Source: Gemmatimonadota bacterium (GTDB lineage Bacteria; Gemmatimonadota; Gemmatimonadetes; Gemmatimonadales; GWC2-71-9). From it: 8,027 bases of DNA. How positions within the stretch are numbered: position 1 is the first letter of the stretch; every line of letters begins with the position of its first letter. Below the pieces are notes generated by a model. That model was not told the DNA's origin. It ran no database searches and saw only the letters and a program-made list of their open reading frames with translations. Position numbers and translations under genes: made by a program. The stretch lies in contig QHTW01000131.1 of assembly GCA_003220955.1 (NCBI GenBank), positions 1 to 8,027 of the forward strand, written 5' to 3'. Shown here in pieces: positions 1 through 6,281 of this stretch.

Positions 1-285
1 CTTGGTCGCGCGGACGGCGTCCGCGAGGTTCGCTTTGCCGCTCATCATGACGACCGGAACGTGCGGCGCGCGCTTGCGGATCTGCTCGAGCGTCGCGAGT
101 CCGTCCGGGCCGGGCGACATCATCAGGTCGAGCAGCACCACGTCCGGCGCGTCGTCCGCCAGCCGGACCAGCGCCGCGTTCCCATCAGGTGCTTCGACGG
201 TTTCGAAACCATCCGATTGCAGCAGCGCGCCGACCATACGCCGGATGTTGGCCTCGTCGTCGACGAGCAGCACGCGCGGACTCAT
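1..285 (-). CDS. Response regulator receiver domain, NtrX/NtrC-like, partial (C-terminus off window)
   Basis: The first 95 residues of a response regulator are visible. The fold signature is clear: an acidic pair at Asp9-Asp10 after a hydrophobic first strand, the phosphoacceptor Asp53 in VVLLDLMM, and the conserved Ser82 in VVMMSG. The conserved lysine expected near residue 104 lies outside the window. The stretch after Ser82 (GKANLADAVRATK) resembles NtrX/NtrC-type sigma-54 activators, but the ATPase and DNA-binding domains are not visible, so the output type is inference. The loop after Asp53 reads LMMSPGPDG, one residue longer than the usual xxMPGMDG. The ATG shares an ATGA overlap with the stop of the upstream kinase gene, so the two are probably translationally coupled and are cognate partners. 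Confidence 0.92.
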   Translation of the reverse strand, partial: MSPRVLLVDDEANIRRMVGALLQSDGFETVEAPDGNAALVRLADDAPDVVLLDLMMSPGPDGLATLEQIRKRAPHVPVVMMSGKANLADAVRATK

Positions 286-1484
286 GACGTCCCCGCCCGG
301 GGAAACACAATCGCGAAGGTGGCGCCGCCACCCGGCGTCTCACTCACGGAGATCGTGCCGCGGTGTGCTTCGAGCGTGACGCGCACGAGCGCGAGACCGA
401 GGCCGGTGCCGTCGTCTTTGGTCGTGAAGTACGGCTCGAACACGCGCTGCCGCAGCTCGGCGGGGATGCCCGGGCCATGATCGGCGATCGTGATCGCCAG
501 GCCGGCGCCGTCTCCCGTGACGGTCACGTCGATGCCTCCCCGGCCTCGCATCGCCTCGGCGGCGTTGCGATAGAGATTGGCGAACGCCCGCCGCAACGGT
601 TCGTAATGGCCCAGCAGCGAGCGCGGTCCGCCGTTCGCGTAGACGGTTACGCGGATTCCTTCGGGAACGCCCGTGCGCCCCAGCTCTTCGAGCAACTCGT
701 GCAGATCGATTTCGCTTTGCGGTCCCTCGGGCAGTCGCCCGAACTCGGAAAACTCCTTCGCGAGCCGCTCAAGCCGGTCGGTCTCGGCCTCGAGCACCTG
801 GACCGCAGTTTCCGTCCGGCTGTCCAACGGACCGACTGTCCGCCGCATCTGATCCACCGCGATCCGCATCGACGTCAACGGATTCTTGATCTCGTGGGCC
901 ACGCGCCGCGCCACTTCGCGGAACGCCCGGAGACGCTCGGCCTCGAGCTCGCGCTCGCGGGCCGCGTCCAACGCCGCGGCCAGCTCACGCAGCGCCTGCC
1001 GCAGCGCCTCGAACTCCGGCGCCCCGCGGGTCGCAAGCCCGGTTGGTAGCGGCTCGTGGCGACGGATGAGCTGGGTCCATCCGACCAGCTCATCGATCGG
1101 ACGGGAGAGCTGGCGGGACAGGTGGCCGGCCACGTTCACCGACGCGTACAGGACGCCAGCACCGAGCAGGACGATCACCACCGCGAAGCCGGCCGTGTAA
1201 TAGCGCAGGAACGTTTCCGCGCGACGGGCGAGGCTGACCGACGCCGATACTTCGTTCAAGTGGTGGCGGAGCAGCGCGCGCTCGCGGAGCGTGAGATGCA
1301 GCGTGTCCACGCCGTCCAGCAGCATGCGGGCCGTGGAGGCGACGCGTTCAGTCGAAGCGCGCGCCCCGGCGGCGGGGAGCAGCCGCCGGACCGACAGCAC
1401 CCAGCCGGCGACCGCCAGAACGGTCGGCACCACAGTCATCACGACGAGGACGACGAAGATTCGCCGCCTGAAGGGCAGAGCCAT
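282..1484 (-). CDS. Membrane sensor histidine kinase (HAMP-HisKA-HATPase), NtrY-like
   Basis: A 400-residue kinase that should autophosphorylate a histidine and pass the phosphate to the downstream regulator. Helix TM1 is about residues 9-31, followed by a short periplasmic segment of about 60 residues. TM2 is about 97-116, a HAMP-like linker about 117-172, and a charged coiled-coil leads to the dimerisation domain. The H-box RRVAHEIKNPLT carries His197. The ATPase domain has the N-box NLYRNAAEAM (Asn307), G1 box DHGPGI (Asp335), F-box FEPYFTTK and G2 box GTGLGLAL (359-366). No PAS domain sits between HAMP and the H-box, unlike classical NtrY. I chose the ATG at 1484 because the 13-codon TTG extension to 1523 runs into the divergent gene's region. 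No Shine-Dalgarno is visible before this ATG. The sensed signal is unknown. Confidence 0.95.
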   Translation of the reverse strand: MALPFRRRIFVVLVVMTVVPTVLAVAGWVLSVRRLLPAAGARASTERVASTARMLLDGVDTLHLTLRERALLRHHLNEVSASVSLARRAETFLRYYTAGFAVVIVLLGAGVLYASVNVAGHLSRQLSRPIDELVGWTQLIRRHEPLPTGLATRGAPEFEALRQALRELAAALDAARERELEAERLRAFREVARRVAHEIKNPLTSMRIAVDQMRRTVGPLDSRTETAVQVLEAETDRLERLAKEFSEFGRLPEGPQSEIDLHELLEELGRTGVPEGIRVTVYANGGPRSLLGHYEPLRRAFANLYRNAAEAMRGRGGIDVTVTGDGAGLAITIADHGPGIPAELRQRVFEPYFTTKDDGTGLGLALVRVTLEAHRGTISVSETPGGGATFAIVFPRAGTS

Positions 1485-1494
1485 ATTTGGGGCC

Positions 1495-1523
1495 AATTTA
1501 GGGAGTCGGTTTGGCTGTGACAA
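1495..1523 (-). promoter_or_regulatory. Candidate sigma-70 promoter for the kinase-regulator pair
   Basis: Reading the minus strand, TTGTCA (1518-1523, 5 of 6 to TTGACA) is followed after exactly 17 bases by TAAATT (1495-1500, 4 of 6 to TATAAT). The kinase ATG begins 10 bases beyond the -10 box. A start point at the usual distance would give a leader of only about 3-5 bases, which agrees with the absence of a ribosome binding site. Hexamer matches of this quality can arise by chance, so this is a candidate only. Confidence 0.35.
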
Positions 1524-1524
1524 T
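1516..1524 (+). promoter_or_regulatory. Possible extended -10 element for the yjbQ operon
   Basis: TGT followed by GACAAT resembles an extended -10 element (TGn plus 4 of 6 to TATAAT). No convincing -35 box lies upstream. It would start transcription about 10 bases before the YjbQ ATG and leave the GGGGGA purine run (1532-1537) in the leader. It overlaps the -35 candidate of the divergent kinase promoter, so the two would compete for polymerase. Weak evidence. Confidence 0.2.
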
Positions 1525-1540
1525 TCGACACGGGGGATTG

Positions 1541-1960
1541 ATGAAGGCGCGCACCCACTACCTCTGGTTCAACACGAAGCGGCGTCAGGAGATCATCGAC
1601 ATCACCGACGAGGTTGCAAAACAGGTCGAGGCGAGCGAGGTCCGGGACGGGTTGGTCCTCGTGAGCGCGATGCACATCTCGGCTTCAGTCTTCGTGAACG
1701 ATCACGAGTCCGGGCTGTGGGACGACATCCTGACGTGGCTCGAAGGGACGATCGCGCCGTGGGATCCGCCGCGCTACCGGCACAACGAGACCGGCGAAGA
1801 CAACGCCGCCGCGCATTTGCGGAGCCTCACTATCGGGCATGAGGTCATCGTGCCGATCACGGCGGGAAAGCTCGACTTCGGGCCGTGGCAGCGCGTCTTT
1901 TATGGCGAGTGGGACGGACAGCGCAAGAAACGGGTCATCATCAAAGTTCTGGGGGAGTGA
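1541..1960 (+). CDS. yjbQ: YjbQ/UPF0047 family protein (secondary thiamine-phosphate synthase-type)
   Basis: A 139-residue cytoplasmic protein of full family length. The family signature is present throughout: YLWFNTK near the start, SAMHISASVFVND (His45), ESGLWDD, RHNETGEDNAAAHL (His81, His92), GKLDFGPWQ and the C-terminal EWDGQRKKRV. The three conserved histidines are typical of the family's putative metal and phosphate site. Family members can replace ThiE in thiamine phosphate synthesis when overexpressed; the normal physiological role is not settled. The ATG at 1541 gives the usual N-terminus and is preceded by GGGGGA with a short 3-base spacer. TTG and GTG codons upstream would add residues outside the family. 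It is the first gene of the plus-strand operon and diverges from the kinase with 56 bases between starts. Confidence 0.95.
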   Translation: MKARTHYLWFNTKRRQEIIDITDEVAKQVEASEVRDGLVLVSAMHISASVFVNDHESGLWDDILTWLEGTIAPWDPPRYRHNETGEDNAAAHLRSLTIGHEVIVPITAGKLDFGPWQRVFYGEWDGQRKKRVIIKVLGE

Positions 1961-1964
1961 ACGT

Positions 1965-2322
1965 ATGCGCGCCTTGCTTCTTGTCGTGTGTCTCATCCTC
2001 ACCGCGCAGGATGCAGATACACGGGTGTTGCTGCAGCTGGAGGATGCGTGGGCGACGGCCCTGGTACAGCGAGACCGCGTCTACCGCGGTCCTGAACTCG
2101 GTTGTTGCAGGATCGGATACCGTCGTGGTGGCACGCAACGACTCGATGGTCGTGCATCGCTTCGGCCCCACGACGGCTGTCGTCACGGGGTGGCTGGTCG
2201 TGGGCGGCCGCGGAGCGGCCGGCGCATTCCGACGACGCTATCGGTTCACGGACACGTGGGTGAAGCGGGGCGGCGGCTGGCAGATTGTGGCGGCGCAGGA
2301 TTATGTCGCCCCCTCACGCTAG
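1965..2322 (+). pseudogene. Frameshifted, internally deleted DUF4440 (SnoaL-like) secreted protein gene
   Basis: The ATG has a good Shine-Dalgarno, GGGGGAG at 1951-1957 with a 7-base spacer, four bases after yjbQ ends. The first 37 codons give a hydrophobic signal sequence (MRALLLVVCLILTAQ) and the DUF4440 start, LEDAWATALVQRD. The rest of the domain continues in a different frame: from about 2085 it reads TAVLNSVVAGSDTVV, HRFGPTTAVVTGWLVV, RRYRFTDTWVKRGGGWQIVAAQDY and stops at TAG 2320-2322. Between the two parts the family normally has about 20-25 more residues. One deletion of length 3n+2 would explain both the lost segment and the frame change. The repeat ACCGCG occurs twice, nine bases apart, near the junction (about 2074-2090). 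The family fold is NTF2-like; its substrate here is unknown. Confidence 0.8.
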
Positions 2323-2342
2323 GTCGTTGTAGCTTCTGTGCC

Positions 2343-2936
2343 GTGATTACTCCGCAACCGGTGGTACTCGAGGGTCACGGCATACGCCTCGAGCCGCTGA
2401 CCGAATCGCATCGCGATGCGCTGGTCGCGGCCGCAAGTGACGGGCGGCTGTGGGAGTTGTGGTTCGTGGCGGTGCCGCCGCCCGATGGGATGCGGACGTA
2501 CGTTGCCGATGCATTGCAGGGCCAGCGCGACGGGCACATGCTGCCCTGGATCGTTCGCGATGTCCCGAGTGGCGCCATCATCGGGTCGACGCGCTATCAC
2601 GACATCGCGCCCGCCATCGATCGAGTGGAAATCGGCCATACCTGGTACGGGCGCAGCCGCCAGCGCACGCACGTCAATACCACGTGCAAGCTGTTGCTGC
2701 TGGGTCACGCGTTCGACGCGCTGGGCTGCAAGGCGGTGGGCCTCAGGACAGACAACTTCAACTTCCGATCGCAGCGGGCCATCGAAGCGCTCGGCGCGAA
2801 GAAGGACGGCGTGATCCGGCACTTCGGCATCCGCCGCGACGGCAGCGCGCGCGACGTCGTGATGTACAGCATTCTCGCGGCTGAGTGGCCGGACGTGCGG
2901 CGCCATCTCGAGCTCCGGCTCCAGCGGCACAAATGA
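2343..2936 (+). CDS. GNAT family N-acetyltransferase (RimJ/RimL-like)
   Basis: A 197-residue protein matching one GNAT_3-type acetyltransferase from end to end. Seen in order are the N-terminal GIRLEPLTESHRDAL, the strand GAIIGSTRYHDIAP, the EIGHTWYG block, the acetyl-CoA pyrophosphate-loop region about residues 104-122 (RSRQRTHVNTTCKLLLLGHAF), RTDNFNFRSQRAIEALGA, and the terminal MYSILAAEWPDV. The pyrophosphate loop is poor in glycine compared with the classical GxG pattern, as in this subfamily where NxxxK follows the loop. The acceptor substrate cannot be told. The start is GTG at 2343 without a clear ribosome binding site, 20 bases after the DUF4440 stop; GTG 2361 is an alternative. Because of the upstream frameshift this gene is now in one uninterrupted frame with the DUF4440 ATG at 1965, a fusion I regard as accidental. 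Confidence 0.88.
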   Translation: MITPQPVVLEGHGIRLEPLTESHRDALVAAASDGRLWELWFVAVPPPDGMRTYVADALQGQRDGHMLPWIVRDVPSGAIIGSTRYHDIAPAIDRVEIGHTWYGRSRQRTHVNTTCKLLLLGHAFDALGCKAVGLRTDNFNFRSQRAIEALGAKKDGVIRHFGIRRDGSARDVVMYSILAAEWPDVRRHLELRLQRHK

Positions 2937-3301
2937 GGGCAGCCCGCTATGCCTCGCTCCGTCCGGTCGTCACGGCTCTGCGGCGGCGTTACGGCAAGCC
3001 GGCTCCGAAAGTCAGTCGAAATCCCTTTCATCTTGTCCTGTGGGAGCAGGTCGGGTACTTGGTGCCCGACACGCAGCGGCGTCGGGCGTACACGGCGCTG
3101 CGAAAAGAGGTCGGGCTCGGGCCCGCGGCGATTCTGGGCGCGTCAGCCAAGAGGCTGGAACAGATCACGCGACTCGGCCTCACCACGGAGGCGAAAGACT
3201 ACCGATCGAGCTATCGACGCGCGCCGGGGTGCGATCGCTGCCCGCTGCAGCTCCGGTGCCCGGCGGCCGAACTGTTCTCCCATCCAGGATCGCGCTGGTG
3301 A
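2933..3301 (+). pseudogene. Endonuclease III-like (HhH-GPD) gene remnant lacking its catalytic core
   Basis: An open frame of 122 codons starting in an ATGA overlap with the GNAT gene. Residues about 12-78 (LRRRYGKPAPKVSRNPFHLVLWEQVGYL and following helices) match the N-terminal part of Nth-related glycosylases, usually 210-230 residues long. The frame then jumps to LGLTTEAKDYRSSYR, which in relatives lies after the helix-hairpin-helix and GPD segment, and again to RAPGCDRCPLQLRC, the iron-sulfur loop. The hairpin, the catalytic Lys and the GPD Asp are absent. Of the C-X6-C-X2-C-X5-C cluster only C100, C103 and C109 remain; Ser93 stands where the first Cys belongs. Two in-frame deletions explain this. 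The product could not act as a glycosylase or bind a normal 4Fe-4S cluster. The frame still ends in a GTGA overlap with the permease. Confidence 0.75.
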
Positions 3302-4671
3302 CGGAACTCTCGTTGGTCCGCCGCTTCGGCCTGCTGCATGCCACGGCGCTCAACATGACCAACATGATCGGGATCGGACCCTTCATTACGATCCCGCTGC
3401 TCATGTCCGCGCTCGGCGGCCCACAGGCGATGCTCGGCTGGGTCGTCGCGTTGATTACCGTCTTGTGCGACAGCACCGTCTGGAGCGAGCTCGGCGCCGC
3501 CATGCCGGGCTCGGGCGGCTCGTTCGGCTACCTGCGCCAGGGCTACGGGGCGGAGAAGGTCGGCCGCCTGATGGGCTTTCTCTTTGTATGGCAGTTCGTG
3601 CTCAGTGGGCCACTCGAGATCGCGTCCGGATACATCGGGTTCTCGCACTATCTGGGATACATCGGGATAGGGATCACGCCGCGACAGACGATGCTCGTGA
3701 TTACGATCATCGGTCTCGTCAACCTCGCGCTGCTCTACCGGCGGATCAAATCGATCGCGGCGATCACGGTCGCGCTCTGGATCGGCACGATCGTGACCGT
3801 CGTCGCCGTGATCGCAACGGGGGCGATGCACTTCGACGCCAAGGTCGCCTTCGACTTCCCGCCCGGCGCGTTCAACTTCTCGCTGGGCTTCCTGCTCGGC
3901 CTCGGCACTGCGTCCCGCGTGGGCGCGTACGATTACCTCGGCTACTACGATGTCTGCTACATCGGCGACGAAGTAGAGAATCCGGGCCGAGTGATCCCGC
4001 GGTCGATTCTCATCAGCACGATCGCGGTGGCGCTGATCTATATCGCGATCAACTTCTCGATCATCGGCGTCGTTCCGTGGCGCGAGTTCGTTCCCGTCGA
4101 GTCGCATCCGCAGGCGGACTTCGTGGTCTCGATTTTTATGGAGCGGATCTACGGATCCGGCGTCGCCACGATCATCACGGCGATGATCCTGTGGACGGCG
4201 TTCGGATCGGTCTTCGCGCTGCTCCTGGGTTACTCACGCGTGCCATACGCGGCGGCGCGAGACGGTTACTTCTTCAAGGTGTTTGCGCGGCTGCATCCGT
4301 CCCAGGGCTTCCCGTACGTGTCGCTGGTGGTGCTCGGCGTGCTCTCGATCGTCGCGGGGTTCGTATCGCTCGGCATGGTGATCGACGCGCTGCTCACGAC
4401 GCGCATTCTCGTACAATTCATCGGGCAGATCGGCGCCGTCACGTTGCTGCGCCGGCGAGCGCCCGGCATGCCGCGGCCCTATCGGATGTGGCTGTATCCG
4501 CTGCCGAGCCTGGTTGCGTTTCTCGGATGGATCTTCATTTTTGCGACCACACCGCCTACGGTCATCGCGTTCGGCGTGGGCGCGCTGCTGCTCGGAGTGC
4601 TGTGTTTTGCGGCCTGGTCGTGGCGGGGAAGAACCTGGCCGTTCGCCGCTCGAGTTCCGGAGGTACCGTGA
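3298..4671 (+). CDS. APC-superfamily amino acid/polyamine-type permease
   Basis: A 457-residue inner-membrane transporter of normal family length with about 12 predicted helices: roughly residues 16-38, 43-62, 91-115, 131-147, 152-174, 192-213, 236-257, 287-311, 338-357, 362-384, 400-416 and 421-441. Helix 1 has the glycine-rich unwound motif MIGIGPFITIP, where APC transporters bind the substrate amino group. The loop after helix 2 reads ELGAAMPGSGGSFGYLRQGYG, the family hallmark, and after helix 6 comes DEVENPGRVIPRS. It probably imports or exchanges an amino acid or amine; the substrate cannot be read from sequence. The GTG start lies in a GTGA overlap with the endonuclease remnant. It is the correct start because helix 1 begins soon after it. 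Unlike the three genes upstream it looks undamaged or complete. Confidence 0.93.
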   Translation: MTELSLVRRFGLLHATALNMTNMIGIGPFITIPLLMSALGGPQAMLGWVVALITVLCDSTVWSELGAAMPGSGGSFGYLRQGYGAEKVGRLMGFLFVWQFVLSGPLEIASGYIGFSHYLGYIGIGITPRQTMLVITIIGLVNLALLYRRIKSIAAITVALWIGTIVTVVAVIATGAMHFDAKVAFDFPPGAFNFSLGFLLGLGTASRVGAYDYLGYYDVCYIGDEVENPGRVIPRSILISTIAVALIYIAINFSIIGVVPWREFVPVESHPQADFVVSIFMERIYGSGVATIITAMILWTAFGSVFALLLGYSRVPYAAARDGYFFKVFARLHPSQGFPYVSLVVLGVLSIVAGFVSLGMVIDALLTTRILVQFIGQIGAVTLLRRRAPGMPRPYRMWLYPLPSLVAFLGWIFIFATTPPTVIAFGVGALLLGVLCFAAWSWRGRTWPFAARVPEVP

Positions 4672-5408
4672 CGCACGACATCAGCCGGCGGGAGTTTCTT
4701 AGGGCGACCGCGTTCATCGCGGCGGCTTCTCAGCAGCCCATCGGGGCGATAACGAACTCGCCGCAAGGGCCGGCCAAACGAGGCACGGTGGTGTTGTTTC
4801 AGGGCGACTCGATCACCGACAGCGGTCGCAATCGCACCGTGACAGAGCCGAACACCGCCGGCGGGCTCGGCAGCGGCTACCCCCTGCTGGTCACCTCCGC
4901 GGTACTGGCCGAGCGCGCGACGCGCGAGCTCCAGTTCTACAATCGCGGCATCAGCGGCAACAAGGTGCCCGACCTGCAGCAACGCTGGACCGCGGACACG
5001 TTCGATTTGAAGCCGGACGTGCTCAGCATCCTGATCGGCGTCAACGACTTCTGGCACACGCTCACGCACGGCTACACGGGCACGGTCCAGGACTACGAGC
5101 AGCAGTACACGGCGCTGCTCGACGACACACGGCGCGCGCTGCCACGCGTGCAGCTCATCGTGCTCGAGCCGTTCGTACTCCGCACCGGAGCGGTCGACGC
5201 CCGCTGGTTCCCGGAATTCGATCAGCGTCGCGCGGCCGCGGCGCGGGTCGCGTCGCATGCCCGTGCTACGTTCGTGCCGTTGCAGTCGATCTTCGATCAG
5301 CGCATCCGCACCGCGCCGCCCGCGTACTGGGCTGCCGACGGCGTGCACCCCACGCCGGCCGGACACGCGGTCATCGCCGAGCACTGGCGTCGTGCTGCCC
5401 ATCTCTAG
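4668..5408 (+). CDS. Tat-exported SGNH/GDSL-family hydrolase (probable carbohydrate esterase)
   Basis: A 246-residue serine hydrolase. The N-terminus has a complete twin-arginine motif, SRREFLR (residues 6-12), then a short hydrophobic region ending about residue 30, so folded export is likely. All SGNH blocks are present: GDSIT with nucleophile Ser48, the oxyanion Gly94 in NRGISG, Asn126 in IGVND, and Asp224-xx-His227 in DGVHPT. Family members deacylate sugars or lipids. The neighbouring GH16 gene and the export signal favour a polysaccharide deacetylase-like esterase, which is inference. The start is GTG at 4668 in a GTGA overlap with the permease, with GGAGG at 4659-4663 four bases upstream. 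The gene overlaps the GH16 start by 17 bases, implying coupled translation. Confidence 0.92.
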   Translation: MTHDISRREFLRATAFIAAASQQPIGAITNSPQGPAKRGTVVLFQGDSITDSGRNRTVTEPNTAGGLGSGYPLLVTSAVLAERATRELQFYNRGISGNKVPDLQQRWTADTFDLKPDVLSILIGVNDFWHTLTHGYTGTVQDYEQQYTALLDDTRRALPRVQLIVLEPFVLRTGAVDARWFPEFDQRRAAAARVASHARATFVPLQSIFDQRIRTAPPAYWAADGVHPTPAGHAVIAEHWRRAAHL

Positions 5409-6279
5409 ACGCTCTCGATCTCGCTTGGCCGGCGTGCCGGCGTTGTGCGCGCTGCTCGCGTGCTGCTCCAACGCAGGTTCCCAGCCGCATCTGCCGCCGC
5501 CAGCGCCACCACCTCCTCCCCCCTCGTGGACGCTCGTGTGGAGCGATGAGTTCACCGGTCCGGCGGGCTCGCGAGTGGACTCGACCGATTGGCGATACGA
5601 TCTGGGTGACGGCTGCCCGAACGTTTGCGGTTGGGGCAACAACGAGAAGGAGTACTACACCTCCGACACCGCGAACATTCAGCTGAACGGGCAGGGCCAG
5701 CTCCAGATCGTCGCCCGCGCCGCGCCGCCGGGGCTGTCCTGCTACTACGGGCCCTGTCGCTATACCTCCGCGAAAATCACGACGCGGGACAAAGCCCCGG
5801 TCTCGCCGGGCCGGGTCGAAGCGCGTATCAAGCTCGCGGCGGGGCAGGGGCTCTGGCCGGCGTTCTGGCTGCTCGGCACCAACATCGGCACCGTCGGGTG
5901 GCCGGCGTGCGGTGAGATGGACATCATGGAGAACCGCGGCAGCCAACCGACGACCACCAGCTCTGCCGTTCACGGCCCGGGCTACTCCGGCAATACACCC
6001 TTCGCCCATGCATACGCACCGGTTGCGCGCGACTCGTTCCATGTCTACGCGGTCGAATGGAATGATCAGTCGATCCGGTTCTTCGTTGACGGCAACGAAC
6101 ACTACAGCGTCTCGCGCGCCGATGTGGCGCGGTACGGCAATTGGGTCTTCAATCAGCCGTACTTCGTAATCCTGAATTTCGCGGTGGGTGGCAACTTCGA
6201 TCAGGATCCGCAGTCGGACGCGATTTTCCCTGCGACGATGCTCGTCGACTATCTGCGCGTGTACAAGCCGGGACCTTAA
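5392..6279 (+). CDS. GH16 family glycoside hydrolase, laminarinase-like lipoprotein
   Basis: A 295-residue secreted endo-beta-glucanase of the bacterial 1,3(4)-beta-glucanase type. From the GTG at 5392 the N-terminus has a basic region (RRSRSR), a hydrophobic core and a lipobox LLAC at residues 21-24, so it is probably lipid-anchored. A proline-rich linker (about 35-44) follows, then the beta-jelly-roll from about residue 46. The catalytic motif GEMDIMEN gives Glu175 (nucleophile), Asp177 and Glu180 (acid/base) in the beta-bulge form used by laminarinases. WPAFWLLG and FVILNFAVGGNF are family blocks. The domain has five cysteines (75, 79, 117, 122, 173); 75/79 and 117/122 could be disulfides. 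Likely substrate is beta-1,3- or mixed-linked glucan. No ribosome binding site is evident; translation probably depends on the 17-base overlap with the SGNH gene. Confidence 0.94.
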   Translation: MLPISRRSRSRLAGVPALCALLACCSNAGSQPHLPPPAPPPPPPSWTLVWSDEFTGPAGSRVDSTDWRYDLGDGCPNVCGWGNNEKEYYTSDTANIQLNGQGQLQIVARAAPPGLSCYYGPCRYTSAKITTRDKAPVSPGRVEARIKLAAGQGLWPAFWLLGTNIGTVGWPACGEMDIMENRGSQPTTTSSAVHGPGYSGNTPFAHAYAPVARDSFHVYAVEWNDQSIRFFVDGNEHYSVSRADVARYGNWVFNQPYFVILNFAVGGNFDQDPQSDAIFPATMLVDYLRVYKPGP

Positions 6280-6281
6280 GG
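6274..6281. other. CCTTAAGG palindrome shared by two convergent stop codons
   Basis: The GH16 gene ends CCT TAA (stop 6277-6279) and the GH20 gene on the other strand also ends CCT TAA (stop 6276-6278). The two stop codons lie inside one 8-base palindrome and the genes overlap by four bases. There is no intergenic room for a dedicated terminator for either transcript. Confidence 0.95.

Larger units (their letters stand above)
1541..6279 (+). other. Probable seven-frame operon with overlapping joints
   Basis: Gaps or overlaps in order are: yjbQ to DUF4440 remnant +4 bases, DUF4440 remnant to GNAT +20, GNAT to endonuclease remnant ATGA, remnant to permease GTGA, permease to SGNH GTGA, and SGNH to GH16 -17. 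No internal terminator or spacer over 20 bases is present. Co-transcription from the 1485-1540 region is inferred from this spacing. The genes do not form one obvious pathway; the last two are extracytoplasmic carbohydrate enzymes. Confidence 0.7.

Noticed and set aside
1485..1523. TTG-initiated N-terminal extension of the kinase to 1523
   Set aside because: It adds 13 residues not needed for TM1, has no ribosome binding site and runs into the candidate promoter; ATG 1484 is preferred.
2949..4667. Long open frame on the plus strand running into the SGNH gene (to 5408)
   Set aside because: Upstream of 4668 it is an out-of-frame shadow of the endonuclease remnant and permease, rich in Arg/Ala/Gly; only the part from GTG 4668 has the domain and Tat signal.
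5491..5525. CCN-rich tract as a repeat or CRISPR-like element
   Set aside because: It encodes the proline-rich linker between the lipobox and the GH16 domain; irregular codon repeats, not a spaced array.
4479..5642. 387-codon minus-strand frame antisense to the permease, SGNH and GH16 genes
   Set aside because: No domain is recognisable and it opposes three well-supported genes.
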